A DNA stretch of 64,000 bases, taken from positions 434,001 through 498,000 of the forward strand of contig CAKUNE010000001.1 in assembly GCA_934668345.1 (NCBI GenBank), given 5' to 3'. Both the position numbers and the translations under genes were made by a program. The DNA is from an uncultured Collinsella sp. Lineage in GTDB: Bacteria > Actinomycetota > Coriobacteriia > Coriobacteriales > Coriobacteriaceae. Below the pieces are notes generated by a model. It did not search any database and had not been told where the DNA came from. It saw only the letters and a program-made list of their open reading frames with translations. Below are positions 50,524-59,413 of this stretch, in pieces; the stretch's first letter is position 1, and every line of letters starts with the position of its first letter.

Positions 50524-51853
50524 AGAGATGCCCCATCAGATCGGTGTGGTACATGCCCGACAAGAACTCGTCGTTTGCCAGCACGTCGAGCTGAAGCTCG
50601 CTGCTCTCGCTCACGCCCTCAATCACGAGCTCGCCCAGGGCCGAGCGCATCTTACGAATGGCGCCGTCACGCGTGGGCGCACACACGATGAGCTTGCCGA
50701 GCATGGAGTCGTAGTACGGCGGAACTTTCGCTCCGGTAAACATGGCGGAATCCCAGCGCACGCGCGGACCACCCGGCACACGCAACGCGGTGACCGTTCC
50801 GCATGACGGTAGAAAGTCCGGCGTTTCGGCATTGATGCGGCACTCCATGGCATGGTTGTAAACCGGAATGTCCTCCTGCTCAAAGGGCAGGGACTGGCCA
50901 GCAGCCACACGTAGCTGCCACTTGACCAGGTCGATATCGGTCACAAACTCCGTGACCGGATGCTCAACCTGCAGGCGCGTGTTCATTTCCATAAAGTAGA
51001 AATTGCCGTCGTCCGAATACAGGAACTCGATGGTGCCGGCTCCTTCGTAGCCGACGGCACGAGCCAGGTCGCGCGCGGCCTTGTGCATGCGCGCGCGAAT
51101 ATCATCGCGTCCGTCGAGGCACGGCGCGGGGCTCTCCTCGATCAGCTTTTGGTTGCGGCGCTGCACCGAGCACTCGCGCTCGCCGAGTGAAAACACATGG
51201 CCCTGCTTATCGGCCATAATCTGCACCTCGACGTGGTGCGCCGGCGCGACAAACTTCTCCATGTAGCACTCGCCGTCGCCAAAAACGGCCTCGCCCTCGG
51301 CACGCGCCTCGATGAACGCCTTTGCCGCATCTTCCACGCGCTCGACCTTGCGAATACCGCGACCGCCGCCGCCCGCGCGCGCCTTGATAAGCACGGGACA
51401 GCCGATGCGCTCGGCCTCAGCCGTCGCCTCCTCGGGGCTTTTGAGCAAATCGCAGCCCGGCACGATGGGCACGCCCGCCGCGGCAGCCGTTCTACGTGCG
51501 GCATCCTTGTCGCCCATGCTGTCGATGACCTCGGCCGAAGGACCGACAAACGCCAGACCGTACTTGTCGCAGTCGCGCACGAAGCTCGCCTTCTCGGAGA
51601 AAAAGCCATAGCCAGGATGAATTGCCTTAGCTCCCGACTTCACGGCACAGGTGAGCACGGCATCGTCGTTGAGGTAGCTCTCGGCAAGACGCGGGCCGCC
51701 GATGCAATACGCCTCGTCGGCAAGCTGCACGTGCAGCGCGTCCGCATCGGCCGTGGAATAAACGGCGACGGTCTTGATGCCCATATCGCGGCACGCGCGG
51801 ATAACACGGACCGCGACTTCGCCGCGGTTGGCGATGAGCACTTTGTCGAACAT
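50510..51853 (-). CDS. accC: biotin carboxylase subunit of acetyl-CoA carboxylase
   Basis: ATP-grasp enzyme that carboxylates the biotin on AccB. The 447 residues begin MFDKVLIANRGEVAVRVIRA, with the Gly-rich ATP loop KARAGGGGRGIRKV, the ECSVQRRNQKLIEESP motif and FYFMEMNTRLQVEHPVTE metal/catalytic region. I start at 51853; the longer upstream frame overlaps fabZ and is not coding. Gene order accB-fabZ-accC-accDA. Confidence 0.96.
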   Translation of the reverse strand: MFDKVLIANRGEVAVRVIRACRDMGIKTVAVYSTADADALHVQLADEAYCIGGPRLAESYLNDDAVLTCAVKSGAKAIHPGYGFFSEKASFVRDCDKYGLAFVGPSAEVIDSMGDKDAARRTAAAAGVPIVPGCDLLKSPEEATAEAERIGCPVLIKARAGGGGRGIRKVERVEDAAKAFIEARAEGEAVFGDGECYMEKFVAPAHHVEVQIMADKQGHVFSLGERECSVQRRNQKLIEESPAPCLDGRDDIRARMHKAARDLARAVGYEGAGTIEFLYSDDGNFYFMEMNTRLQVEHPVTEFVTDIDLVKWQLRVAAGQSLPFEQEDIPVYNHAMECRINAETPDFLPSCGTVTALRVPGGPRVRWDSAMFTGAKVPPYYDSMLGKLIVCAPTRDGAIRKMRSALGELVIEGVSESSELQLDVLANDEFLSGMYHTDLMGHLYADE

Positions 51854-51863
51854 GAAGCCTTCC

Positions 51864-52286
51864 TTAACTTTCGTGCACGAGTGCAAAAGACATATCGGCG
51901 CGGCAGCAAACCTCACCGTTGACGCTCGCGGTACCCGTCGCAAAGCGGAACGGCCCGCGCGCACGCGTGATGGAGCACACCAGATCAACCGTGTCGCCCG
52001 GGCGCACCGGACGCTTAAAGCGCACCTTGTCCAGACTCGTGTAGAACGGCGTCGCGCCGCGCGCCTCCTCATCGCCCATCAGCAGCACGCAGCAGTTCTG
52101 GGCGAGCATCTCGCACTGAATCACGCCGGGGACGACCGGGTTTCCCGGAAAATGCCCCTGCAAAAAGTACTCGTCGCCCGTAATCGTGATCTTGCCGTGG
52201 GCCTCGTCGCCCACCAGCTCGGCCTCGTCGAGCAAAAGCATCGGCTCGCGATGCGGCAACAGCTTCTTGAGCTCTTCTTTGTCCAT
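51864..52286 (-). CDS. fabZ: 3-hydroxyacyl-ACP dehydratase FabZ
   Basis: Hot-dog-fold dehydratase of fatty-acid elongation. The 140-residue protein has LLPHREPMLLLDEAELV and the active-site helix GHFPGNPVVPGVIQCEMLAQ with its catalytic His and Glu. The start chosen is the ATG at 52286, behind AGGTGA; an upstream GTG would overlap less well with a ribosome-binding site. It sits between accB and accC. Confidence 0.95.
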   Translation of the reverse strand: MDKEELKKLLPHREPMLLLDEAELVGDEAHGKITITGDEYFLQGHFPGNPVVPGVIQCEMLAQNCCVLLMGDEEARGATPFYTSLDKVRFKRPVRPGDTVDLVCSITRARGPFRFATGTASVNGEVCCRADMSFALVHES

Positions 52287-52295
52287 GGATATCAC

Positions 52296-52772
52296 CTATC
52301 CGATCCTCATGAGGCAGCTGTCAAACTCCACGAGGTCGCCGTCGGCCACGCAGATCTCGAGCACCTCGCCATCCGCCTCTGCCGTCACCTCGTTGAGAAC
52401 CTTCATGGCCTCGATGATGCAGAGGGTCTCGCCGGCCTTGACCTTAGAGCCCACGTGCACAAACGGCTCGTCGCCCGGCGCCGGGGCAGCATAGAAAACG
52501 CCGACCATGGGAGCGGTCACCTCGGTGCCCTTGGGCTCCGGTGCGGCGGCAGGTGTCTGCGCGGCGGGTTCCGGTGCGGCGGCAGGCATAGCGACAGGAG
52601 CCACTGCCGGGGCAGTCACGGCACCCGGCATAGGCATGGGCACGGCAACCGGCTGCGCGGCACTCGCGCGCTCGAGTTCGACCGCGGTGCCATCGGGCTC
52701 CTCAACGCGCACGCGCGTGAGGCCGCGGTCCTCCATCACATCGGCTATCTCGGCAAGTCTTTTGGAATCCAT
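52296..52772 (-). CDS. accB: biotin carboxyl carrier protein
   Basis: Carries the biotin of acetyl-CoA carboxylase. The 158 residues have an N-terminal helix, a Pro/Ala-rich flexible linker at about residues 38-80 and the C-terminal biotinyl domain with the EAMKVLNEV attachment site (Lys of AMK). The divergent birA gene at the other end of the operon provides the ligase for this lysine. Confidence 0.96.
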   Translation of the reverse strand: MDSKRLAEIADVMEDRGLTRVRVEEPDGTAVELERASAAQPVAVPMPMPGAVTAPAVAPVAMPAAAPEPAAQTPAAAPEPKGTEVTAPMVGVFYAAPAPGDEPFVHVGSKVKAGETLCIIEAMKVLNEVTAEADGEVLEICVADGDLVEFDSCLMRIG

Positions 52773-52775
52773 GCT

Positions 52776-54026
52776 CTAGCTCCTCGCATATCTACGCAGC
52801 GCGATGGCAGCGTTGTGGCCGCCAAAGCCCAGGTTGGTCGAAAGCGCCCAGGTAAGGTCGGCGCGAACCGCGCGATTGGGCGTGTAATCAAGATCGCAGG
52901 CGGGATCGGGAGTGTGGTAGTTAATGGTCGGAGGTACCACGCCCTGCTCGAGCGCCATGGCACAGGCCATGACCTCGATGGCGCCCGTGGCGCCGATCAT
53001 ATGCCCAGTCATCGACTTGGTCGACGAGACGTGCGCGGCGCGTGCCGCGTCCTCGCCGAGCGCACGCTTAATGCCCGCCGTCTCGGACGAATCGTTGAGC
53101 CTGGTCGAGGTGCCGTGGGCATTGATGTAGAGACCCTCGGAAGGCTTGACGTCGCCCTCGGCAACCGCCAGCGATATCGCGCGGGCAATGCCGGCAGCCT
53201 CGGGATCGGGACTCGTGATGTGATAGGCATCATCGGTGTTGCCGTAGCCCACGACCTCGGCATAAATGTGCGCACCGCGCGCCTGCGCATGTTCCATGCT
53301 CTCGAGTACCAACACGCAGGCGCCCTCGCCCATCACAAAGCCGTCACGGTCTGCATCGAACGGGCGGCAGGCCGTCGCGGGATCGGGGTTGGTGGTCAAT
53401 GCGCGGCAGGACGTAAAGCCTGCAACGGCATCGGGGATAATGGCCGCCTCGGCACCGCCCGCGAGGATCGCGTCGGCATAGCCGTGCTTGATAGCACGGA
53501 ACGCCTCGCCCACCGCATGGGCCGAGGTCGCGCACGCAGTCACGACAGGCAGGGTCGGTCCCTTTGCCTTGTGACGGATCGCGATATTGCCCGATGCCAT
53601 GTTGGGGATCATCATCGCGATCATGTAAGGCGATGCGCGGCGGGGCCCACGGTCGGCAATCGTATGGACGTTGTCGACGAGCGTCTGCATGCCGCCCACG
53701 CCCGACCCCACGTAGACGCCCAGGCGTTCGCGATCGATGGCGCCTTCGACATCAAAGCCCGCATCGTGCATGGCCTCGTCCGACGCCGCCAGTGCAAACT
53801 GAACGCAGGGGTCCAGGTGCTTGGCGTCGTGCTTGCCAAAGCAGTCGTTGCCGTCAAAGCCCTTGACCTCGGCCGCCACCTTGACGGCAAACGCATCCGT
53901 ATCGAAGTGCGTGATCGGGCCGATGCCGCACGTGCCGGCGCACATTGCCGCCCAGGTGGCAAGCGCGGTGTTGCCGAGCGGCGATACGGCACCTATGCCG
54001 GTGATTGCAACTCTCTGTTCCATCAT
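52776..54026 (-). CDS. fabF: beta-ketoacyl-ACP synthase II FabF
   Basis: Condensing enzyme for chain elongation, thiolase fold, 416 residues. The Cys-His-His triad is visible: Cys in VVTACATSAHAVGEAF, His in NAHGTSTRLNDSSE and His in SSTKSMTGHMIGATGA. The start is one of two adjacent ATGs (54026 or 54023) behind GAGGAG. It lies 36 bases after fabG. Confidence 0.96.
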   Translation of the reverse strand: MMEQRVAITGIGAVSPLGNTALATWAAMCAGTCGIGPITHFDTDAFAVKVAAEVKGFDGNDCFGKHDAKHLDPCVQFALAASDEAMHDAGFDVEGAIDRERLGVYVGSGVGGMQTLVDNVHTIADRGPRRASPYMIAMMIPNMASGNIAIRHKAKGPTLPVVTACATSAHAVGEAFRAIKHGYADAILAGGAEAAIIPDAVAGFTSCRALTTNPDPATACRPFDADRDGFVMGEGACVLVLESMEHAQARGAHIYAEVVGYGNTDDAYHITSPDPEAAGIARAISLAVAEGDVKPSEGLYINAHGTSTRLNDSSETAGIKRALGEDAARAAHVSSTKSMTGHMIGATGAIEVMACAMALEQGVVPPTINYHTPDPACDLDYTPNRAVRADLTWALSTNLGFGGHNAAIALRRYARS

Positions 54027-54062
54027 GGTCTCCTCATCCAAGCCGTTCTTCGGCCCTGGTTT

Positions 54063-54836
54063 CTACATCGCCATTCCGCCGTCGACGCGCACGACCTCGC
54101 CCGTAATGTAGGCAGCCGCATCGCTCGCCAAAAAGCGCACCACGCCGGCCACTTCCTCGGGATGCGCCATACGCTTAAGGGGAATCTGTTCCTCGGTTGC
54201 CGTACGCACCTTCTCCGAGAGCTTTGCCGTCATATCTGTCTCGACAAACCCGGGGGCGACCGCGTTCACTCGTACGCCGCGGGGCGCAAGCTCGCGCGCC
54301 ACCGCCTTGGTCAGGCCGATCACGCCCGCCTTGGAAGCAGCGTAGTTGGCTTGCCCGGCATTGCCCATCAGGCCCACGACCGAGCTCATGTTGACGACGC
54401 AGCCGCCGCGTTGGCGCATAAAGGTCTTGGTGAGCGCGCGCGTCATATTGAATGTTCCCTTGAGATTGACATCGAGCACGCGATCGAAGGCGTCATCGCC
54501 CATGCGCATGAGCAGGCCATCGCGGGTGATGCCGGCGTTGTTGACGAGCGCCCAAATGGAGCCAAAGTCGTTGAGGACCGCTTCCACGCACGCGTTTACG
54601 GCAGCGGGGTCGGCCACGTCGCATTGATATGCGCGAGCTGTGGCACCAGCGGCCTCGCAGGCTTCGCACGTCTCGCGCGCCGCATCGACGCTGCCGGCAT
54701 AGACGACGGCGATATCAAAGCCGTCCTCCGCCAGACCGACAGCGCAGGCGCGGCCGATACCCCGCGAGCCGCCCGTGACCAGTGCCACGCGACGTGAGCC
54801 GTTGCGCTCAAGCGCGCCGTTGTTCAAGTTGCCCAT
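54063..54836 (-). CDS. fabG: 3-oxoacyl-ACP reductase FabG
   Basis: NADPH-dependent short-chain dehydrogenase of elongation, 257 residues. The cofactor motif is TGGSRGIGRA, NNAGIT follows, and the catalytic Ser-Tyr-Lys are in NMSSVVGLMGNAGQANYAASK. It ends with the typical YITGEVVRVDGGMAM. A slightly long N-terminus (MGNLNNGALERNGS) precedes the core. Confidence 0.96.
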   Translation of the reverse strand: MGNLNNGALERNGSRRVALVTGGSRGIGRACAVGLAEDGFDIAVVYAGSVDAARETCEACEAAGATARAYQCDVADPAAVNACVEAVLNDFGSIWALVNNAGITRDGLLMRMGDDAFDRVLDVNLKGTFNMTRALTKTFMRQRGGCVVNMSSVVGLMGNAGQANYAASKAGVIGLTKAVARELAPRGVRVNAVAPGFVETDMTAKLSEKVRTATEEQIPLKRMAHPEEVAGVVRFLASDAAAYITGEVVRVDGGMAM

Positions 54837-54866
54837 GTCATTCCTTTCGGGTTACAGCCCTGTGGA

Positions 54867-55793
54867 CTATGCGAGCTCGTCGGCAATAGCTGCGACCTGC
54901 TCGGCCGTTTCGCACGAATACACGCGAACGTCGCTCAGCGTACGCTTGACCAGGCCCGACAGCGTTTTGCCAGGGCCGACCTCAATAAACGTGTCGATGC
55001 CCTGATCCTGCAGAGTATGCAGCGTGTCGACCCAGCGAACGGCATGGCTCACCTGGTTGGCCAAGACATCCGATGCTGCTCGCGGGTCCGCCGGATAGGG
55101 CGCCGCCGTCATGTTTGCCATGACCGGAATGAGCAGCGAAGACGGAGCGTGGCCGGCTTGGATATACGTCGCCAGCCCCTCAGTCGCCTCGGCCATATAG
55201 GGGCTATGAAATGCACCCGACACCGCGACTTTCATAGCGCGGCCGCCAGCCTCTTTTACTAGGACGTCGAGCTCCTGCAGCGCCTCGGGCGCTCCGGCAA
55301 CAACCGTCTGCTGCGGACTGTTGTAGTTGACCGGCCAGCAGTCCTCACCGGCCTGTTTTGCCAGGCCCTCGACTTGCGCCGCATCGAGTTTGATGACGGC
55401 GCGCATGCCGCCGGGGTGACGCTCGGCCGCCGTGGCCATCAATGCCGCGCGCTCACACACGAGCTCAAAACCCGCTCGCGTATCGAATGCCCCCGCGAAG
55501 GTGAGTGCTGCGACCTCGCCCAGCGAGAATCCCGCACAGGCGGCAGGCACCACGCCGCGCTCGCGCAGGGCGACGGCGACAGCTAAGTCGTGGACGAATA
55601 CGCAAGGCTGCGTGTTCTCGGTCTGCGAGAGCTCCTCTTTCGAGGCGCTCCGGCACTGCTTGCTCGTCCCCGGGCGCACCTCGTCGGCAATGGCGAACAC
55701 CTCGGAAGCCGCCGGCGATGCCTCGATCAGGTCGACGCCCATCGCGGGGTGCTGGGCGCCCTGGCCGGCAAACAGAAACGCTACGCTACCCAT
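54867..55793 (-). CDS. fabD: malonyl-CoA:ACP transacylase FabD
   Basis: Loads malonyl groups onto ACP. The 308-residue protein begins MGSVAFLFAGQGAQHPAMG; the nucleophile elbow is GFSLGEVAA (commonly GHSLGE, so the residue before Ser is Phe here) and the second catalytic His is in VSGAFHSPYMAEA. The ATG at 55793 overlaps the fabK end and follows GAGGGG by nine bases. Confidence 0.95.
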   Translation of the reverse strand: MGSVAFLFAGQGAQHPAMGVDLIEASPAASEVFAIADEVRPGTSKQCRSASKEELSQTENTQPCVFVHDLAVAVALRERGVVPAACAGFSLGEVAALTFAGAFDTRAGFELVCERAALMATAAERHPGGMRAVIKLDAAQVEGLAKQAGEDCWPVNYNSPQQTVVAGAPEALQELDVLVKEAGGRAMKVAVSGAFHSPYMAEATEGLATYIQAGHAPSSLLIPVMANMTAAPYPADPRAASDVLANQVSHAVRWVDTLHTLQDQGIDTFIEVGPGKTLSGLVKRTLSDVRVYSCETAEQVAAIADELA

Positions 55794-56725
55794 GCGCACG
55801 CACCCCTCAGGACGCGCTCGGCGCCATCGACCAGGTCGTCAACGATTTCACGTGCACTCTGGCGTTCGTTGACCATGCCGGCAATCTGTCCACACAAAAA
55901 CGAACCTTCTTCGTAATTGCCGTCCTTGGCGGCCTTGCGAAGGGCGCCCGTACCCATGGCCCCGAGCTCCTCGACACTTACGCCCGCCGCCTCGCTCTTG
56001 GCGTAGGCGTTAGTAAAGGGGCTCTTGAGGGCACGCACCGGGTGTCCCGTCGAGCGGCCGGTCGCACGCGTCGAGGTGTCGTTGGCCTTCAAGACCATCT
56101 CTTTGTACTGTTCGGATACGGTGCACTCGTTTGCGACCAGAAAGCGCGTACCCACTTGCACGCCGGCGGCGCCCAGCATAAAGGCGGCCGCTACGCCGCG
56201 GCCGTCGGCAATACCGCCGGCGGCCACGACGGGGATATCGACCGCATCGACAACCTGCGGCACCAATGCCATCGTCGAGGTCTCGCCAATATGGCCGCCT
56301 GATTCGGTGCCCTCGGCAACCACGGCAGTGGCTCCGCGACGCGCCACGAGACGCGCCAGCGCCACAGATGCAACAACCGGGATGACCTTGATGCCCGCCT
56401 CGTTCCACGCCTTCATGTACTTGGTGGGATTTCCGGCGCCCGTCACGACGACCGGCACTCGCTCGTCAATAACGACCCGCGCGACCTCGTCGGCAAACGG
56501 GCTCATGAGCATAACGTTGACGCCAAAGGGCTTATCCGTCCTGGCGCGCAGCTCGTGAATCTGGTCGCGCAGCCAGTTGGCATCGGCGTTCATGGCCGCG
56601 ATAACCCCCAAGCCGCCCGCCTCGGACACTGCGGACGCCAGCGAGGCGTCGGCAATCCAGGCCATACCGCCCTGGAACACGGGCTTTTCGATGCCGAGCA
56701 GATCGCAGAGAGGAGTCTTGAGCAT
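55781..56725 (-). CDS. fabK: FMN-dependent enoyl-ACP reductase FabK
   Basis: Final reduction step of each elongation round; flavoprotein type II enoyl reductase, found instead of FabI in several gut anaerobes. The 314-residue TIM barrel has PVFQGGMAWI, AEGTESGGHIG, VVAAGGIADGRGVAAAF and GTRFLVANECTVSE, all characteristic of FabK/nitronate monooxygenase relatives; location between acpP and fabD decides for FabK. FabK enzymes are insensitive to triclosan in characterised species. Confidence 0.93.
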   Translation of the reverse strand: MLKTPLCDLLGIEKPVFQGGMAWIADASLASAVSEAGGLGVIAAMNADANWLRDQIHELRARTDKPFGVNVMLMSPFADEVARVVIDERVPVVVTGAGNPTKYMKAWNEAGIKVIPVVASVALARLVARRGATAVVAEGTESGGHIGETSTMALVPQVVDAVDIPVVAAGGIADGRGVAAAFMLGAAGVQVGTRFLVANECTVSEQYKEMVLKANDTSTRATGRSTGHPVRALKSPFTNAYAKSEAAGVSVEELGAMGTGALRKAAKDGNYEEGSFLCGQIAGMVNERQSAREIVDDLVDGAERVLRGACAWVA

Positions 56726-56727
56726 CT

Positions 56728-56964
56728 CTACTTCTCCAATGCCGCCTCGACCGTATCGGCGAACTCGCCGACCGTCTTGGGGTTCTCCTCGGTATCGAGC
56801 TGGATGCCAAACTCGTCCTCGACGGCGACGAGGATCTCGACGGTGCCCAGACTGTCGAGACCAATCTCCTCGAGCGTGGACTCGGGCTTCATCTCGACGT
56901 CGTCAAGGCCAGCGGTCTCGCGGATAACGTCGCAAACGCGCTCGAAGGTCTTCTGATCTGACAT
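56728..56964 (-). CDS. acpP: acyl carrier protein
   Basis: Carries growing acyl chains on phosphopantetheine. The 78-residue acidic helical protein has the attachment motif GLDSLGTVEILV (Ser of DSL). It lies between fabH (52-base gap) and fabK (2-base gap). Confidence 0.95.
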   Translation of the reverse strand: MSDQKTFERVCDVIRETAGLDDVEMKPESTLEEIGLDSLGTVEILVAVEDEFGIQLDTEENPKTVGEFADTVEAALEK

Positions 56965-57016
56965 GGTAGTTCTCCTTTGTTTGTGCCCCAGGGGCGTTTT
57001 TATTTCCTATGTGCGA

Positions 57017-57976
57017 CTACTTCCAACGAAGCAGATAGCCACCTATATCCAGGCCGGCGCCAAATCCAACGAGGGCGATGGTGTCGCCCGCATTCAGTGC
57101 GTCGGTGCGTGCCAGCCGGTCAAGCGCAAAGGGAATGCAGGCGCTCGAAATGTTGCCGGTCTCGCATAGCGTTCGAACCACGCGCTCGTCTGGCACACCG
57201 AGGCGCTTGACCGCCTGACTCAGGATTCGTTCGTTAGCCTGATGGAATACAAAATGGTCGATGTCCTCGACCGAAATGCCCGCATCGCTCGCAAGCTTAT
57301 GGACCGTGTCGCAGATGGCGTTGACGCCGAACTTGAACACGCGGCGGCCATTCATGGACAGCACGCTCTCGCTATCTGCGGAGGCCTTAAACGGCGAGGT
57401 GCCAACCAGACCGGGAACGCGCAACGTCTCGACGTCGGGCGCCGTCGAAAGCTCAACGGCAAGGGGGCTGTCTCCCCCAGCCTCAATCACCGCGGCGCCT
57501 GCCCCATCGCCAAAGAGCATGCAGGTGGCGCGGTCGGTCCAGTCGAGCGCGCGCGTCATCTGCTCGGCAGCAACGATAAGCACGCGCTTGGCACGACCCC
57601 GGGCGATATAGCCCTCGGCAACATCGAGCGCAAATACGAAGCCGGCACAGGCCGCCGAAACATCGAAGGCAGGGCACGTCGCGCCTAGTCGCTCAGCGAC
57701 GGCGCACGCTTCGGCAGGAACGAGATGATCGCCCGTCGTCGTCGAACAAACGATCAAATCCAGCTGGCTCGCATCGATTCCAGACGTCTGGAGCGCTTGC
57801 TCGCTCGCTGTCACGGCAAGGTCGTCGAGTGACTCGGTGGTGCACACATGGCGGCTCTTGATACCTGTGCGGGTAAAAATCCACTCATCCGAGGTATCGA
57901 GAAACTCGGACAGCTCGTCATTGGAAACACTGCGCTTAGGAAGCGCCGAGCCCGTTCCAAGAATCGTGAAACCCAT
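57017..57976 (-). CDS. fabH: beta-ketoacyl-ACP synthase III FabH
   Basis: Initiates fatty-acid synthesis by condensing a short acyl-CoA with malonyl-ACP. The 319 residues contain the triad Cys (VSAACAGFVFALD), His (HFVFHQANERI) and Asn (ETGNISSACIPFAL). Start at 57976 behind AAAGGAGG; an upstream ATG at 58033 would put the promoter region inside the gene. First gene of the fab/acc operon. Confidence 0.95.
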   Translation of the reverse strand: MGFTILGTGSALPKRSVSNDELSEFLDTSDEWIFTRTGIKSRHVCTTESLDDLAVTASEQALQTSGIDASQLDLIVCSTTTGDHLVPAEACAVAERLGATCPAFDVSAACAGFVFALDVAEGYIARGRAKRVLIVAAEQMTRALDWTDRATCMLFGDGAGAAVIEAGGDSPLAVELSTAPDVETLRVPGLVGTSPFKASADSESVLSMNGRRVFKFGVNAICDTVHKLASDAGISVEDIDHFVFHQANERILSQAVKRLGVPDERVVRTLCETGNISSACIPFALDRLARTDALNAGDTIALVGFGAGLDIGGYLLRWK

Positions 57977-57992
57977 CACTAACCTCCTTTGA

Positions 57993-58059
57993 GTTGTTGA
58001 CGTGTTTACATCGACCAAGAGAGGATAGCGCATTTCAGTCGTTGTTGACGTGTTAACAT
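57993..58059. promoter_or_regulatory. duplicated 19-base operator-like motif between fabH and birA
   Basis: GTTGTTGACGTGTTTACAT (57993-58011) and GTTGTTGACGTGTTAACAT (58041-58059) match at 18 of 19 bases, 48 bases apart. A TATCCT -10-like box for fabH on the minus strand lies between them (58022-58027). Each contains an imperfect palindrome GTTGAC-GT-GTTAAC. Confidence 0.6.
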
Positions 58060-58152
58060 TAAATTGCCCAAATGCGACAAAGGCTTCACATTGTGTCTAT
58101 CTCTCGACACCATTGCGTTATTCACTTATTCATTAAGGAGGTAGCAGCCGTT

Positions 58153-58929
58153 ATGGATGCCAAATTAACGATAGTCGACGTAACCGGATCGACCAACGAT
58201 GACCTGCTCGAAGCAGGAAAACAGGGAGCGCCGCACGGCACAGGACTTGCCGCCCGGGCTCAGACAGCAGGACGCGGCCGACGCGGCCACAAGTGGGATT
58301 CAACCGCCGGCAACCTATTGCTTTCGATTGTCCTGCGTCCACGTGTTGATCCCACCAAGTACTCTGGTCTTGCCGCCGTCAGCGGCTTAGCGGTGCTCGA
58401 GGCGCTCGAGGCGCAAGGTCTTGCTAACGAGATCGGCCTCAAATGGCCCAACGACCTCGTCGCGCGAGAGCGCAAGCTCGGTGGCATCCTGGTTGAGGCG
58501 GCTCGCGACAACAAAGGCCAGCCCTTCGCCGTCTGCGGCATTGGCGTCAACGTGAACTACACGCCCTCTGAGGTCCCCGATGGCGGCCTGCCGGCAATCG
58601 GCCTCTCGGACCTCAACGAGAACGTTCCAGCCGTCGATGTGCTGCTCAAGGAGGTCTATCACACCGTCGTAAACGCTGTGGACGCGTGGGCAGATCTGCT
58701 CAACGCCATGGAAGAAGACGCTGGTCCGATCGCGCCCGTCCACGATGATTATGTCGCTCATCTCAATTGGATTGGGGAGCACGTTATCGCCCGTTCCCCT
58801 GCCGGTGACGAGCTGGCGCGTGGCATCTTTCAAACGGTCGATGCCTTTGGTCGCGCGTGTATCGAAACGGAAGACGGCTTGCGTTCCTTCCATTTTGAGG
58901 AGGCGTCATTGCGCCCATTGAGCGAATAG
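58153..58929 (+). CDS. birA: biotin-[acetyl-CoA-carboxylase] ligase, HTH-less
   Basis: Activates biotin and attaches it to AccB. The 258 residues have SRCNSTND-like DVTGSTNDDLLE, the adenylate loop [14 protein letters not shown] and GLKWPNDLVARERKLGGIL. There is no N-terminal winged helix, so unlike Escherichia coli BirA it should not be a repressor. Start at 58153 after AAGGAGGT. Divergent from the fab operon that contains accB. Confidence 0.94.
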   Translation: MDAKLTIVDVTGSTNDDLLEAGKQGAPHGTGLAARAQTAGRGRRGHKWDSTAGNLLLSIVLRPRVDPTKYSGLAAVSGLAVLEALEAQGLANEIGLKWPNDLVARERKLGGILVEAARDNKGQPFAVCGIGVNVNYTPSEVPDGGLPAIGLSDLNENVPAVDVLLKEVYHTVVNAVDAWADLLNAMEEDAGPIAPVHDDYVAHLNWIGEHVIARSPAGDELARGIFQTVDAFGRACIETEDGLRSFHFEEASLRPLSE

Positions 58930-58982
58930 AGCGCCGCAGCCACCTACTCGGCAGCATTACCCGGCAGTCCAAACCATCATTC

Positions 58983-59020
58983 AAAACAAAAGAGCCCCGC
59001 TACCGTAATGGCAGCGGGGC
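58983..59020 (-). terminator. rho-independent terminator after rpsJ
   Basis: A perfect 8-bp stem (GCCCCGCT / AGCGGGGC, 58994-59020) is followed on the minus strand by CTCTTTTGTTTT. It lies 25 bases beyond the rpsJ stop and may also serve the convergent birA. Confidence 0.88.
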
Positions 59021-59044
59021 CCTGTAAGCTATGAGCGATATCGC

Positions 59045-59353
59045 TTAGAGCTTGATGTCGATGTCGACGCCAGCGGGGAGGTCGAGACGCATAAGCGAAT
59101 CAACGGTGCCCGAGGTGGGGTCGAGGATGTCGATGAGGCGCTTGTGGGTGCGCATCTCGAACTGCTCACGGGAGTCCTTGTTCACGTGCGGCGAGCGAAT
59201 AACCGTGTACAGGTTGCGCTCGGTGGGCAGGGGGACAGGACCGGAAACGCGAGCGCCGGTCTTCTGAGCGGTCTCGACGATGAGCTTCGCGGACTGATCG
59301 ACGACCTCGTGATCATAGCCCTTGAGGCGAATGCGGATCTTCTGGGTAGCCAA
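59045..59353 (-). CDS. rpsJ: 30S ribosomal protein S10
   Basis: Small-subunit head protein and NusE antitermination partner. The 102 residues include [40 protein letters not shown] and [16 protein letters not shown]. It is normally the first gene of the S10 operon; here it closes the rpsL-rpsG-fusA transcript, 60 bases after fusA, and is followed by a terminator. tuf, often between fusA and rpsJ, is not present. Confidence 0.97.
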   Translation of the reverse strand: MATQKIRIRLKGYDHEVVDQSAKLIVETAQKTGARVSGPVPLPTERNLYTVIRSPHVNKDSREQFEMRTHKRLIDILDPTSGTVDSLMRLDLPAGVDIDIKL

Positions 59354-59413
59354 CTTAAACCTCCAAAGAGTGCGAGAGATGTTCTCGCGGATTACGTAAC
59401 AGGGAGCTCGAAC

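Noticed and set aside
51774..54797. Plus-strand frame of about 1,000 codons across the fab genes
   Set aside because: Antisense to accB, fabZ, fabF and fabG; composition rich in Arg, His and Gly is typical of reverse-frame translation.
55781..56725. Nitronate monooxygenase instead of FabK
   Set aside because: The families are related, but placement between acpP and fabD, with no other enoyl reductase in the operon, favours FabK.
58153..58929. BirA as repressor of the fab operon
   Set aside because: The N-terminal winged-helix domain is absent, so a DNA-binding role as in Escherichia coli is unlikely.
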